Assembly (NCBI RefSeq): GCF_001436315.1
Contig: NZ_AYZA01000024.1
Span: forward strand, 139,694 to 203,693
Reading direction: 5' to 3'
Length of the DNA: 64,000 bases
Source: Ligilactobacillus aviarius subsp. aviarius DSM 20655
Lineage (GTDB): Bacteria; Bacillota; Bacilli; Lactobacillales; Lactobacillaceae
A program made the translations under genes and the position numbers. Below are positions 1 to 8,675 of this stretch, one piece after another. The stretch's first letter is position 1, and the number at the start of each line of letters is the position of its first letter. The notes beneath the pieces are model-generated. The model saw nothing but the letters and a program-made list of their open reading frames with translations. It did not search any database and was not told the origin of the DNA.

Positions 1-1116
1 TGGAAAACGCTTGTTGTGGGAATGACATTACTGGTTTATACGCATGTTTTATCTTTGATAATTGCTTCTGTAATGGTCGGACTTTTTACAATTTTGAGCA
101 TTGTTCATAGACGACTCGATATTAATCGTTTCATTGGTCTCTTAAAGGCTACAGGGATGTCAATTCTTTTAGGATTAGGTTTCTTTGTACCTATGCTTCA
201 AGTGATGACAACCGTTAAGATTAATGGCCCACAACCATATGATCTCTATGTTTGTGCTTTGAAGCCTATTCAATTATGGGAGTGGTCTTTACAAAATGCA
301 GCCACAACGCGTGATTTATATGGTGCAGTTTTCTTGGTTGTTATAATTGCTATTTTATTGAATATAAAGAAAATTAAAGGGTTCTTTAAGGACACTTTGA
401 TTGGTGCAGCATTCTTTACGTTTATTTCAACTACACTTTTCCCATGGGGAATTTTCCAAAAGCAATTTGGAATGCTTCAGTTTCCTTGGAGATTCATTAC
501 TGTAGCAACATTGTTATTATGTGTTACTGCAAGTGAATTAATGAGAGATTACGAGTTAAGTCATTCTAAAAAACAGTCAAAAATTGCATTATTCTTTTTA
601 GTTCTAATGATTGTAATTTCTCATTGGGGAGTTATGAATGATGTATACAAGTGGAATGGAAACAATAACGGAAATGACAATGCAGTTTATGTTAAAGGAA
701 TAACTAAAAATGTTTCCTTTAACGGATACGGGGATTATAATCCTACATCTGCAAGTAATGATGATGGTTGTATTTCAGCGCAGAAGATTTGTGTAGATCA
801 ACAATGGATCCCAGTTAAGCATAAGATTAGTTCAAATACGATGTCATTTGAGTTTAACTCAGATGAAGAAACTACAGCTATTCTTCCAGTTTATGCGTTT
901 CCAGGTGAGAAATTGGTTCAGAATGGAATTTCACAGTCTCCACAAGCTGCACAAGCCGATGGGGCAACACAAGTAAATCTTGTTGATGGAAAAAATAAAT
1001 TTGAAATAAGCTACAGATATAGTATCCTTGCACGGATTGCTTGGACAATATCATTGATTACATTCTTAATTTTTAACGGGAATATGTTGTATAAAAAATA
1101 TAAGAAACAAGATTAA
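1..1116 (+). CDS. Large membrane protein, C-terminal part (YfhO/PTPS-related-like)
   Basis: The reading frame is open to the first base of the window (TGG AAA ACG CTT GTT GTG...), so this is the C-terminal 371 or so residues of a longer protein. It has several hydrophobic segments in the first 200 residues, a short motif FPWRF around residue 160 that is typical of large lactobacillar membrane proteins annotated as YfhO-like or 6-pyruvoyl-tetrahydropterin synthase-related, an extracellular beta-rich stretch, and a last transmembrane helix followed by a Lys-rich cytoplasmic tail. Such proteins are thought to act in cell-surface glycan transfer, but I see no catalytic motif in this part. A strong terminator follows directly. 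The family assignment is an inference from the motif and topology. Confidence 0.6.
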   Translation, partial: WKTLVVGMTLLVYTHVLSLIIASVMVGLFTILSIVHRRLDINRFIGLLKATGMSILLGLGFFVPMLQVMTTVKINGPQPYDLYVCALKPIQLWEWSLQNAATTRDLYGAVFLVVIIAILLNIKKIKGFFKDTLIGAAFFTFISTTLFPWGIFQKQFGMLQFPWRFITVATLLLCVTASELMRDYELSHSKKQSKIALFFLVLMIVISHWGVMNDVYKWNGNNNGNDNAVYVKGITKNVSFNGYGDYNPTSASNDDGCISAQKICVDQQWIPVKHKISSNTMSFEFNSDEETTAILPVYAFPGEKLVQNGISQSPQAAQADGATQVNLVDGKNKFEISYRYSILARIAWTISLITFLIFNGNMLYKKYKKQD

Positions 1117-1121
1117 TTGTT

Positions 1122-1157
1122 AATAAAGATGTATCTTCGGGTACATCTTTATTTTTT
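1122..1157 (+). terminator. Rho-independent terminator
   Basis: Perfect stem AATAAAGATGTA / TACATCTTTATT around a CTTCGG-type tetraloop, then a T run. It ends the membrane-protein transcript. Confidence 0.85.
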
Positions 1158-1226
1158 GCATAATTAGCATATTTCCATGATAAAATAACGCTGTTGAAGC
1201 TTTAATAATTAAAGAGGAGAAACTAT

Positions 1227-1418
1227 ATGACAACTAATATTTTTCAGTGGAAATTTATTTTAAATGCTGAAGAAGTAAAATCATTAGTCGATGCATTAGA
1301 AAATTCACAACGAGTTGATATCAAGTTAAAGCGAAAAGCGGAGTTCATTACTGATTCTGAGAAGATTCATGCTGAATTGGATGATGTCTTTAAAAAATTA
1401 GGTTTAATGACAGAATAA
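1227..1418 (+). CDS. Small conserved hypothetical protein (63 aa)
   Basis: A 63-residue protein preceded by a good ribosome-binding site (AAAGAGGAGAAAC, 1210-1222). It is acidic with a helical, amphipathic C-terminal half and has no transmembrane segment. It stands alone between the terminator at 1122 and the promoter of the rimP operon. I do not recognise the family; its size and position suggest a small cytosolic protein with its own transcript. Confidence 0.65.
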   Translation: MTTNIFQWKFILNAEEVKSLVDALENSQRVDIKLKRKAEFITDSEKIHAELDDVFKKLGLMTE

Positions 1419-1419
1419 T

Positions 1420-1448
1420 TTGAAAAATCCAACTTTATCTGTTATATT
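1420..1448 (+). promoter_or_regulatory. Probable promoter of rimP-nusA-infB operon
   Basis: TTGAAA (1420-1425), 17-bp spacer, TATATT (1443-1448). The predicted start near 1455 lies upstream of a terminator-like hairpin and of the rimP ribosome-binding site, giving a leader of about 85 nt. Confidence 0.5.
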
Positions 1449-1473
1449 AGCTATTGTATTCTAATAACTCGGT

Positions 1474-1504
1474 AAGAGTGAGCAGCGATGCTCACTCTTT
1501 TTGA
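1474..1504 (+). terminator. Intrinsic terminator in the rimP leader (possible attenuator)
   Basis: Stem AAGAGTGAGCA / TGCTCACTCTT with GCGA loop, followed by TTTTTG. It could end the small gene at 1227, but it lies downstream of the predicted rimP promoter and 38 nt before the rimP start, so transcription of the operon must pass it. NusA, encoded in this operon, enhances hairpin termination, so feedback attenuation is possible. Confidence 0.7.
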
Positions 1505-1541
1505 TGGATGGAGTTATTTAGCAAAACGAGGAGGATATTGA

Positions 1542-2015
1542 GTGAGCAGTGTAGTAGAAACTGTAACTGATTTAGTTACACCGATTTTAGACGACCATCA
1601 CTTTGAATTGGTGGACGTTGAATTTGTAAAAGAAGGTAAAAGTTGGTACTTGCGCGTGTTCATTGATAAGCCGGAAGGAATCACGATTGATGAATGTGCA
1701 ATGGTCAGTGATCAATTAAGCGAAAAGCTTGATAATTGCGATCCGGACCCAATTCCGCAAGCATACTATCTTGAAGTTTCATCACCGGGTGCCGAACGTC
1801 CTTTGAAAAAGGAAAAGGATTATCAACGGGCGCTTGGCAAATACATCCACGTTTCTTTGTATCAACCGCTTGAAGGCAGTAAAATATATGAAGGAACGAT
1901 GACGGATCTGTCAGCTGATGAATTAACGATCGAATATCAAGATAAAGCACGGACCAAAACAATTACGATTCCTCGGAATAAAATTGCGAAAGCTCGTTTA
2001 GCAATTAAGTTTTAA
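1542..2015 (+). CDS. rimP: Ribosome maturation factor RimP
   Basis: RimP assists assembly of the 30S ribosomal subunit. The 157-residue length is normal. The N-terminal alpha/beta domain contains the conserved [11 protein letters not shown] and [11 protein letters not shown] motifs (about residues 37-47 and 78-88), and the C-terminal SH3-like domain ends with RNKIAKARL. Start is GTG at 1542, 5 nt after the AGGAGG core (AACGAGGAGGATAT). First gene of the operon with nusA, ylxR, ylxQ, infB and rbfA, as in other Firmicutes. Confidence 0.95.
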   Translation: MSSVVETVTDLVTPILDDHHFELVDVEFVKEGKSWYLRVFIDKPEGITIDECAMVSDQLSEKLDNCDPDPIPQAYYLEVSSPGAERPLKKEKDYQRALGKYIHVSLYQPLEGSKIYEGTMTDLSADELTIEYQDKARTKTITIPRNKIAKARLAIKF

Positions 2016-2040
2016 TCAAATATACTAAGGAGAAATTTTC

Positions 2041-3192
2041 ATGAGTAAGGAATTACTAACTGCGTTAGACGTTCTTGAAAAGGAAAAAGGCGTTAAACGT
2101 GAAGTTGTTATTGAAGCATTGGAAAATGCATTGGTTTCTGCATACAAGCGGAATTACGGCCAAGCTCAAAACGTTGAAGTTGAGTTTGATGAAAAGAAGG
2201 GCGACATTCACGTATATGCAGTTAAGGATGTTGTTAATGAAGTCTTTGACTCCCGGTTGGAAGTTAGCTTAGATGATGCATTGCAATTAAACAAGGCCTA
2301 TGAAATCGGCGACCAAATTCGGTTTGAAGTTACGCCAAAAGACTTTGGTCGGATCGCCGCTCAAACTGCCAAGCAAGTCATCATGCAACGCGTGCGTGAA
2401 GAAGAACACAACGTCATCTACAACGAATACATTAAGTATGAAAATGAAATCGTGACGGGTGAAGTTGAACGGCGTGATAACCACTTTATCTACGTTAACT
2501 TAGGTAAAGTTGAAGCCGTTTTGTCACACAAGGATCAAATTCAAGGTGAAGAATACAAGTCCCACGACAAGATCAAGGTTTACATTTATAAAGTTGAAAA
2601 CAGCTCAAAGGGCCCGCAAGTCTTTGTTAGCCGGTCACACCCTGATTTGTTAAGACGGTTATTCGAACAAGAAGTTCCTGAAATTTATAACGGCGAAGTT
2701 GAAATTGTTTCAATTGCCCGGGAAGCTGGCGATCGCGCAAAGGTTGCTGTGCGGGCAACGATCGACAACTTGGATCCGGTTGGGACCTGTGTTGGACCAC
2801 GGGGTGAACGGGTTCAAAAGATCGTTAACGAATTAAAAGGCGAAAACATGGATATCGTTAAGTGGGATGAAGATCCGGCAACCTTTATTGCCAACGCATT
2901 GAATCCTGCTGACGTATTGGCAGTTCGGTTCGATCCTGAAAATGAACATGACTGCACCGTTGTTGTTCCTGACGATCAACTTTCACTTGCAATCGGGAAA
3001 CGCGGGCAAAACGTTCGCTTAGCTGCCCGGTTGACTGGCTATAAGATCGACATTAAGTCAGAAACCGATGCTGCAGAAGAAAACTTAGAAGATAAGACGG
3101 TTGCAGAACCAGTTGAACCAGCTGTTGAAGAGGAACCAGTTGAAGAAGTTTCAGTTGAAACCGAAGCAACTGATGAAGGTTCAGAAGAATAA
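2041..3192 (+). CDS. nusA: Transcription termination/antitermination factor NusA
   Basis: NusA binds RNA polymerase and modulates pausing, termination and antitermination. Domains in order: N-terminal RNAP-binding domain (about 1-125), S1 domain (about 135-200, GEVERRDNHFIYVNLG), KH1 (VGPRGERVQKIVNEL, about 258-272) and KH2 (IGKRGQNVRLAARL, about 318-331). The C-terminus is a strongly acidic Glu/Val/Pro-rich tail of about 45 residues, as in many lactobacilli; the proteobacterial AR repeats are absent. SD AAGGAGA precedes the ATG by about 7 nt. Confidence 0.97.
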   Translation: MSKELLTALDVLEKEKGVKREVVIEALENALVSAYKRNYGQAQNVEVEFDEKKGDIHVYAVKDVVNEVFDSRLEVSLDDALQLNKAYEIGDQIRFEVTPKDFGRIAAQTAKQVIMQRVREEEHNVIYNEYIKYENEIVTGEVERRDNHFIYVNLGKVEAVLSHKDQIQGEEYKSHDKIKVYIYKVENSSKGPQVFVSRSHPDLLRRLFEQEVPEIYNGEVEIVSIAREAGDRAKVAVRATIDNLDPVGTCVGPRGERVQKIVNELKGENMDIVKWDEDPATFIANALNPADVLAVRFDPENEHDCTVVVPDDQLSLAIGKRGQNVRLAARLTGYKIDIKSETDAAEENLEDKTVAEPVEPAVEEEPVEEVSVETEATDEGSEE

Positions 3193-3204
3193 GAGGTTTA
3201 AAAA

Positions 3205-3507
3205 ATGGCACAACGTCAACGGAAAATTCCGATGAGAAAAGATATTGTAACTGGCGAAATGCTTCCTAAAAAGGAACTTGTTCGGGTTGTGAAGAATAAG
3301 GAAAACGAAGTTGCAATCGACCCGACAGGTAAGCAAAACGGCCGTGGCGCATACATCCACCTCGATGTTGATGTTGCAAAGCAAGCCAAGGAAGAAAAGA
3401 CATTTGATAAGGCATTCGGAATTAAGATCAGCGATGATTTTTACGATGAATTGATTGCCTACGTTGATCACAAGGTCGCACGGATTAAGTTGTTTGGTCA
3501 TGAATAA
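3205..3507 (+). CDS. ylxR: YlxR family protein (RNase P modulator RnpM)
   Basis: A 100-residue basic protein with the family signature RKIPMRKDIVTGEM near the N-terminus and GRGAY (about residues 47-51). The B. subtilis homologue binds RNA and has been described as an RNase P modulator. It lies 12 nt after nusA and overlaps ylxQ, the standard arrangement in Firmicutes, so a role in RNA metabolism coupled to translation factors is likely. Confidence 0.92.
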   Translation: MAQRQRKIPMRKDIVTGEMLPKKELVRVVKNKENEVAIDPTGKQNGRGAYIHLDVDVAKQAKEEKTFDKAFGIKISDDFYDELIAYVDHKVARIKLFGHE

Positions 3508-3805
3508 AAAGCAAGTTTTAAATCTGCTTGGGTTAGCGCAACGGGCACGCAAAATCACGACTGGCGAAGATTTAGTTTTGAAGAAGATTCAAAAGCATCA
3601 AGCGCAGATCGTCTTTTTAGCTGCGGATTGCGGACAAACAACGCAAAAGAAGTTCTCTGATAAGTGTCAGAGCTACCAAGTTCCATTGGCAACGAACTTT
3701 ACGCGCGCAGAGCTAAGCGTTGCGATTGGACAGGTGCGTTCGATCATTGCAGTTACAGATTCCGGTTTTGGAAAGAAGTTAAAATCATTATTGTTTTCTG
3801 AATAA
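3500..3805 (+). CDS. ylxQ: L7Ae-family ribosomal protein YlxQ
   Basis: A 101-residue L7Ae/L30e/S12e/Gadd45-family protein that binds kink-turn RNA. I chose ATG 3500 (MNKKQVLNLLGLAQRARK) because that is the canonical N-terminus; a longer frame from 3455 would overlap ylxR by 53 nt. The ATG overlaps the last codons of ylxR by 8 nt and has no obvious own Shine-Dalgarno, so translation is probably coupled. Confidence 0.9.
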   Translation: MNKKQVLNLLGLAQRARKITTGEDLVLKKIQKHQAQIVFLAADCGQTTQKKFSDKCQSYQVPLATNFTRAELSVAIGQVRSIIAVTDSGFGKKLKSLLFSE

Positions 3806-3806
3806 T

Positions 3807-3866
3807 GCGAATCCCATTTCGCGTGAAAACATAATGATTTGAAATACGCGAAATGGAGGGATTTGC
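3807..3866 (+). promoter_or_regulatory. RNA hairpin that sequesters the infB Shine-Dalgarno
   Basis: Left arm 3807-3824 (GCGAATCCCATTTCGCGT) pairs with right arm 3846-3866 (ACGCGAAAT, then GGAGGG, then ATTTGC). The nine central pairs are perfect, CCC pairs with GGG, and GCGAAT pairs with ATTTGC. The infB Shine-Dalgarno GGAGGG (3855-3860) is inside the stem. No T run follows, so it is not a terminator. A role in limiting IF2 translation is inferred. Confidence 0.6.
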
Positions 3867-3868
3867 AT

Positions 3869-6223
3869 ATGAGTAAAAAGAGAATATATCAAATCGCACA
3901 TGAATTAGATGTCAGCAGCAAGGAAGTCATTGCTGCTGCGAAGAAGAACGGCATCAAGGTTGGCAATCACATGTCAATGCTTGATGAAAATGAAGAACAA
4001 ACGGTTAAGAAGAGCTTAGGCAAGGGTGCAAAGCCGCAAAAGGCCCAAGCCCAACCAGCCCCAGCTAAGAAGGCTGCACCAAAGGCAGCTTCAAAGCCGG
4101 TTCAAGCTAAAGATTCTCACAACAACAATAATAAAATGAAACAAAATCACGCAAATCAAAATCACGGATACAATGATCAGAAGAACAAGAACTTCAAGAA
4201 TCAACGTCCAGCCAATAATCATTCAAACCAAAATAATAACCATGTGAAGGCTCAATCACATGATAATGGTGAGAACGGAAATCACTTCAGCAACAACAAG
4301 AAGTTTAACAAGAAGAACAAGCGCAATGGCGGTTTCAATAACAGCAATGATTTCCAACGCAACAAGTTCAATAAGAAGAACAAAAAGAAGAGCAAGAAGG
4401 AACGCCGTCAAGATCGGCGGAACCAAAAGAAGAATCCAGTTCCGCAACGCAAGAACAAGCCGTTACCAGAAACCCTTGTTTATACGGTCGGTATGAGTGT
4501 TGCTGATATTGCGAAGAAGATCCACCGTGAACCAGCTGAAATCATCAAGAAGCTCTTTATGATGGGGGTCATGGTCAACCAAAACCAATCCCTTGATAAG
4601 GACACGATTGAAATCTTAGCGGATGATTATGGCATCAAGGCTGAAGAAAAGGTCGAAGTCGATGTTTCAGATATCGATAAGTTCTTTGAAGACGAAGAAA
4701 AGAACCACAAACACCTTGAAGCACGGCCACCAGTTGTTACGATCATGGGGCACGTTGACCACGGGAAGACAACGTTGCTTGACCACTTGCGGCACTCCCA
4801 CATTACTGCCGGTGAAGCCGGGGGGATTACACAGCATATCGGGGCTTACCAAATCAAACACGACGGGAAGACAATTACCTTCTTGGATACTCCAGGACAC
4901 GCTGCCTTCACGAACATGCGGGCGCGTGGGGCTGATATTACCGATATTACCGTCTTAGTCGTTGCAGCTGACGACGGGGTAATGCCGCAAACAATTGAAG
5001 CCATCCACCACTCTCAAGCAGCTGGCGTTCCAATCATTGTTGCGGTCAACAAGATCGATAAGCCGGGTGCAAATCCAAACCACGTTATGGAACAATTGAC
5101 CGAATATGGCTTGATTCCTGAAGACTGGGGCGGTGACACGATCTTCGTTGAAATTTCAGCTAAGTTAGGGCAAAACATCGATGAATTGCTTGACATGATT
5201 TTGCTTCAAGCTGAAATGATGGAATTGAAGGCTAACCCGAAACAACATGGTGCCGGCTCCGTAATTGAAGCCCGCCTTGATAAGGGTAAGGGTTCCGTTG
5301 CTTCATTGTTAGTTCAACAAGGTACATTGCACGTCGGTGACCCAATTGTTGTCGGCAATACCTTTGGCCGGGTTCGGACAATGACCAACGATCGCGGAAA
5401 AGCCGTTCACAAGGCTAAACCAGGAACCCCAGTTGAAATTACCGGGTTAAACGATGTTCCGGATTCAGGGGATCGGTTCGTAACGTTCAACGATGAAAAG
5501 ACTGCACGGGCAGCCGGTGAAAAACGGGCTGAACAAGCATTGATCAAGGAACGGAGCAAGACAACACACGTTACATTGGATAACTTGTTCGATACGATCA
5601 AGGAAGGCGAAATGAAGGAAGTTGACTTGATCATCAAGGCCGATGTTCAAGGTTCCGTTGAAGCCCTTGCTCAAAGTTTCCAAAAGATTGACGTTGAAGG
5701 TGTTCGGGTCAATATCATTCACCAAGCCGTTGGGGCAATCAACGAAAGTGATATTACCTTAGCCGAAGCTTCAAATGCGATCATTATTGGGTTCAACGTG
5801 CGGCCAACACCGCTTGCTAAGCAACAAGCCGATGCTGATGGCGTTGACATCCGGTTGCACAACGTTATTTACAAGGCAATCGATGAAGTTGAAACGGCGA
5901 TGAAAGGGATGCTTGAACCAGAATATCAAGAAAAGGTTACTGGTCAAGTTGAAATCCGTGAAACTTACAAGGTATCGAAGTTGGGAACGATCGGTGGGGC
6001 TTACGTCATCGATGGTTATATCCAACGCGATAGCGGCGTACGGGTCATCCGGAACGGTGTGGTTATCTATGATGGTAAACTTGCAAGTTTGAAACGGTTC
6101 AAGGATGACGTTAAACAAGTTAAGGCCGGCTACGAATGTGGTTTAATGATCGAAAAGTATAACGACATTAAAGTTGGCGATCAACTTGAAGCATACGTAA
6201 TGGAAGAAGTTCCAGTTGAATAA
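3869..6223 (+). CDS. infB: Translation initiation factor IF-2
   Basis: IF2 is the GTPase that brings initiator fMet-tRNA to the 30S subunit and promotes subunit joining. ATG 3869 gives the conserved N-terminus [15 protein letters not shown] (784 aa) and lies 8 nt after GGAGGG; an in-frame TTG at 3839 is less likely. An N-terminal IF2_N fold is followed by a long Lys/Asn/Gln-rich linker (about residues 40-200), a second IF2_N, and the GTPase domain with GHVDHGKTT (G1), DTPGHAAF (G3) and NKID (G4), then domains II-IV. The SD lies in a stable hairpin. Confidence 0.96.
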   Translation: MSKKRIYQIAHELDVSSKEVIAAAKKNGIKVGNHMSMLDENEEQTVKKSLGKGAKPQKAQAQPAPAKKAAPKAASKPVQAKDSHNNNNKMKQNHANQNHGYNDQKNKNFKNQRPANNHSNQNNNHVKAQSHDNGENGNHFSNNKKFNKKNKRNGGFNNSNDFQRNKFNKKNKKKSKKERRQDRRNQKKNPVPQRKNKPLPETLVYTVGMSVADIAKKIHREPAEIIKKLFMMGVMVNQNQSLDKDTIEILADDYGIKAEEKVEVDVSDIDKFFEDEEKNHKHLEARPPVVTIMGHVDHGKTTLLDHLRHSHITAGEAGGITQHIGAYQIKHDGKTITFLDTPGHAAFTNMRARGADITDITVLVVAADDGVMPQTIEAIHHSQAAGVPIIVAVNKIDKPGANPNHVMEQLTEYGLIPEDWGGDTIFVEISAKLGQNIDELLDMILLQAEMMELKANPKQHGAGSVIEARLDKGKGSVASLLVQQGTLHVGDPIVVGNTFGRVRTMTNDRGKAVHKAKPGTPVEITGLNDVPDSGDRFVTFNDEKTARAAGEKRAEQALIKERSKTTHVTLDNLFDTIKEGEMKEVDLIIKADVQGSVEALAQSFQKIDVEGVRVNIIHQAVGAINESDITLAEASNAIIIGFNVRPTPLAKQQADADGVDIRLHNVIYKAIDEVETAMKGMLEPEYQEKVTGQVEIRETYKVSKLGTIGGAYVIDGYIQRDSGVRVIRNGVVIYDGKLASLKRFKDDVKQVKAGYECGLMIEKYNDIKVGDQLEAYVMEEVPVE

Positions 6224-6243
6224 GATTAAGGGAGGCTGGTAAA

Positions 6244-6603
6244 ATGGCACAACAAGTGCGAGTTGGCCGACTCGCTCAAGAAATTCAGCGCGAAGTCAAT
6301 GATATTTTGCAAAAACGTGTACGTGACCCACGAGTTCAAGGGGTTACAATTACTGGCGTCGAAGTAACTGGTGATTTGCAACATGCAACGATTTATTACA
6401 GTATTCTTTCAGATTTAGCTTCAGATGCAGAAAAAACACAACGGGGCTTAGATAAGGCAACGGGCTTGATTCGGCGCGAATTAGGCCATCGCTTAAGTAT
6501 CTATGTCACTCCTGAAATTAAATTTGAACAGGACGAATCAGTGCGGTATGGTGACCACATTGATGAATTGTTGAACAAGCTTCACCAACAAGATAAGTTT
6601 TAA
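6244..6603 (+). CDS. rbfA: 30S ribosome-binding factor RbfA
   Basis: RbfA helps late maturation of the 30S subunit and 16S rRNA 5' end processing. The 119-residue protein starts MAQQVRVGRLAQEIQREV and contains the KH-like fold motif VTGVEVTGDLQHATIYYS, with normal length and C-terminus. SD GGGAGGCT precedes the ATG. It is the last gene of the rimP-infB transcript, since a strong terminator follows within 10 nt. Confidence 0.94.
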   Translation: MAQQVRVGRLAQEIQREVNDILQKRVRDPRVQGVTITGVEVTGDLQHATIYYSILSDLASDAEKTQRGLDKATGLIRRELGHRLSIYVTPEIKFEQDESVRYGDHIDELLNKLHQQDKF

Positions 6604-6608
6604 GTAAG

Positions 6609-6658
6609 AAGGTGTGACGAAACCATGGAATGAACGGTGGTTTGGTCGCACCTTTTTT
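6609..6658 (+). terminator. Strong terminator between rbfA and truB
   Basis: A 16-17-bp stem (AAGGTGTGACGAAACCA / TGGTTTGGTCGCACCTT, one mismatch, one G-T pair) followed by a T run. It ends the rimP-rbfA operon. The sequence is not the TruB N-terminus although a frame is open across it. Confidence 0.85.
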
Positions 6659-6682
6659 GATATGGAAAGAGGGAGTGAACAA

Positions 6683-7603
6683 ATGGACGGAATTTTACCA
6701 CTTTACAAGGATCGTGGAATGACCAGTAACGATGCCGTAATGAAGTGTCGTGGAATATTTCAAACGCGGAAGGTCGGGCATAGCGGCACGCTTGATCCGA
6801 ATGTTGACGGTGTTTTACCGATTTGTATTGGCAAGGGCACGAAAACTGTTAACTATTTAATGCAGTCCGGAAAGAAATATCGCGGCGAAGTCACGTTGGG
6901 GTTTGCCACGACTACCGAAGATCTTGATGGCGAAAAAGTTGAAGAAACGCCGTTAAAGCAACCATTTACTGATGATCAGATTCAGCAAATGATGGATTCG
7001 ATGACGGGTGAGATCATTCAAATCCCGCCGATGTATTCGGCCGTTAAGGTTCACGGCAAACGGCTATATGAATATGCGCGCGCTGGCGAAGAAGTTGAAC
7101 GGCCGCAACGCAAAGTGACGATCAAATCGTTTAAGCTGACAGATCCAAGCGAATTTGATGAAGCCACGGGATTGCAGAAAGCGAAGTTTGAAGTGGAATG
7201 TTCAAAGGGAACCTATGTCCGGACGCTGGCCGTTGATTTGGGCAAGAAACTTGGCGTGGCTGCAGTGATGTCCGACTTGACCCGGCTTCAAAGCGGTGGT
7301 TTCACGCTTGACCAGACGATCTCATTGGCAGAGTTGCAAAAATTGAAGGACAACGGGGAGGATTTGCAAAAGGTCCTTTTCCCGGTCGGCTATGCTTTCC
7401 GGAAATATCCGCAAGCTGAGTTAACGGCCTTTCAATGGAAGATCGTTAAAAACGGCGGTTTTCTTCAAGCAAAACATATGCACACGGATACTCCGTTACT
7501 GGTCCTGAATTTTGACGGAAAGACGCGCGCATTATACAAGTACGATGCGGCGAAAAAGGCATACCGGCCAGAACAGATGATTGATTTAACTGAGGAAGGA
7601 TAA
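6683..7603 (+). CDS. truB: tRNA pseudouridine(55) synthase TruB
   Basis: TruB converts U55 in the T-loop of tRNAs to pseudouridine. The catalytic motif GHSGTLDPNVDGVLPI is at about residues 32-47 with the catalytic Asp in TLDP, and the KG(T)YVRTL motif is near residue 175. I start at ATG 6683 (MDGILPLYKDRGMTSND, 306 aa), preceded by AAGAGGGAG; the longer frame from 6614 runs through the upstream terminator. A C-terminal PUA-like extension is present. Cotranscribed with ribF (4-nt gap). Confidence 0.93.
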   Translation: MDGILPLYKDRGMTSNDAVMKCRGIFQTRKVGHSGTLDPNVDGVLPICIGKGTKTVNYLMQSGKKYRGEVTLGFATTTEDLDGEKVEETPLKQPFTDDQIQQMMDSMTGEIIQIPPMYSAVKVHGKRLYEYARAGEEVERPQRKVTIKSFKLTDPSEFDEATGLQKAKFEVECSKGTYVRTLAVDLGKKLGVAAVMSDLTRLQSGGFTLDQTISLAELQKLKDNGEDLQKVLFPVGYAFRKYPQAELTAFQWKIVKNGGFLQAKHMHTDTPLLVLNFDGKTRALYKYDAAKKAYRPEQMIDLTEEG

Positions 7604-7607
7604 AGAT

Positions 7608-8552
7608 ATGCAAGTGATTGAAATTTCTGAACCGCTTGATTTGCAAAAGATTCCCAATGAGGATGTCGTGCTTGCAATGGGCTTTTTTGATGGGGTTCAT
7701 CGCGGTCATCAGGCGGTTATTCAACGTGCCAAGCAGATTGCAGCGCAACGCCATTTAAAACTTGCAATCATGACGTTTGACCGTTTTCCGAAAATTTATT
7801 TTCGCAACATTGATCCGCAGGCAGTTAAATATGTCACGCCCTTAAAGCAACGTTTAAAACGGTTTGAACAGCAAGGCATCGAGATTGCATACGTTGCCCG
7901 TTTTGATGAAGCGATGGCCAAGTTGGCGCCGCAGTATTTTGTTGATCATTTTATGGTCGATCTGCATGCGAAGGTCGTCGTTGCCGGATTTGATTACACG
8001 TATGGGAAACCGAACGTGGCAAACATGGCAACTCTGCCACAGTTTGCGCAGGGGCGGTTTGATGTTGTGACGGTTGATCGCCAAGTATTGAATGCTGAAA
8101 AAATCGGGACAACGCAGATTAAGACGGCCCTCGATCAGGGTAAAATCGAAAAGGTCAACCAGCTGTTAGGCTACCGGTTCAGTTTTCCTGGAAAAGTCGT
8201 TCACGGTGAAGCCCGCGGACGTAAACTGGGATTCCCAACATTGAATATTCAGCCTGCAAAGGATCAATGGATTCCGGGAATCGGCGTGTATGCCGTGCGG
8301 GTCAAAGTTGATGATCAGTGGTATCAAGGAATGTGCTCGGTCAGCCATAATGAAACGTTTGGCAATAATCCATTAACGATCGAGATCAACCTTTTTGATT
8401 TTAGCCAAATGATTTATGGCCAAGAAGTTGAAGTTGAGTGGGATCAATATCTGCGCGTACCGGTTAAATTTGAATCGGTTGACCAGTTGATTGCGCAGTT
8501 GAAGCAGGATCAGACCGATACTCAGGAGTATTTCGCAAAAGATTTTAAATAA
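7608..8552 (+). CDS. ribF: Bifunctional riboflavin kinase / FAD synthetase RibF
   Basis: RibF phosphorylates riboflavin to FMN and adenylates FMN to FAD. The N-terminal nucleotidyltransferase domain has GFFDGVHRGHQAVI (about residues 25-38), and the C-terminal flavokinase domain has GEARGRKLGFPTLNI (about 196-210) and GVYAVRV. The 314-residue length is typical. It follows truB by 4 nt with SD GAGGAAGG, the usual truB-ribF pair of lactobacilli. Confidence 0.95.
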   Translation: MQVIEISEPLDLQKIPNEDVVLAMGFFDGVHRGHQAVIQRAKQIAAQRHLKLAIMTFDRFPKIYFRNIDPQAVKYVTPLKQRLKRFEQQGIEIAYVARFDEAMAKLAPQYFVDHFMVDLHAKVVVAGFDYTYGKPNVANMATLPQFAQGRFDVVTVDRQVLNAEKIGTTQIKTALDQGKIEKVNQLLGYRFSFPGKVVHGEARGRKLGFPTLNIQPAKDQWIPGIGVYAVRVKVDDQWYQGMCSVSHNETFGNNPLTIEINLFDFSQMIYGQEVEVEWDQYLRVPVKFESVDQLIAQLKQDQTDTQEYFAKDFK

Positions 8553-8579
8553 TTAGCACTCGATTAATTAATCTGCTAA
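8553..8579 (+). promoter_or_regulatory. Degenerate second CIRCE element
   Basis: TTAGCACTC, exactly 9 bp, then ATCTGCTAA. The left arm is perfect and the right arm matches six of nine positions of GAGTGCTAA. It lies upstream of the hrcA -35, 82 bp before the intact CIRCE. Confidence 0.5.
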
Positions 8580-8596
8580 AAAAATGCGTAAAACCC

Positions 8597-8625
8597 TTGA
8601 CGCAGGTACAGATATTATGTAATAT
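8597..8625 (+). promoter_or_regulatory. Promoter of hrcA-grpE-dnaK operon
   Basis: TTGACG (8597-8602), 17-bp spacer, TAATAT (8620-8625), with CIRCE starting about 10 bp downstream. This is the usual vegetative promoter/CIRCE arrangement. Confidence 0.7.
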
Positions 8626-8634
8626 ATAATTGAC

Positions 8635-8661
8635 TTAGCACTTGAGGGTGTTAAGTGCTAA
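8635..8661 (+). promoter_or_regulatory. CIRCE operator (HrcA binding site)
   Basis: TTAGCACTT, 9-bp spacer GAGGGTGTT, AAGTGCTAA: a perfect 9-bp inverted repeat that deviates from the consensus only at the innermost base of each arm. HrcA bound here represses the operon; GroEL-dependent folding of HrcA couples it to heat stress. Confidence 0.95.
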
Positions 8662-8675
8662 AGAGGTGATTGTAA

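Noticed and set aside
6614..6682. N-terminal extension of TruB
   Set aside because: The stretch is the right arm and loop of an intrinsic terminator, and ATG 6683 with its own SD gives the conserved TruB N-terminus.
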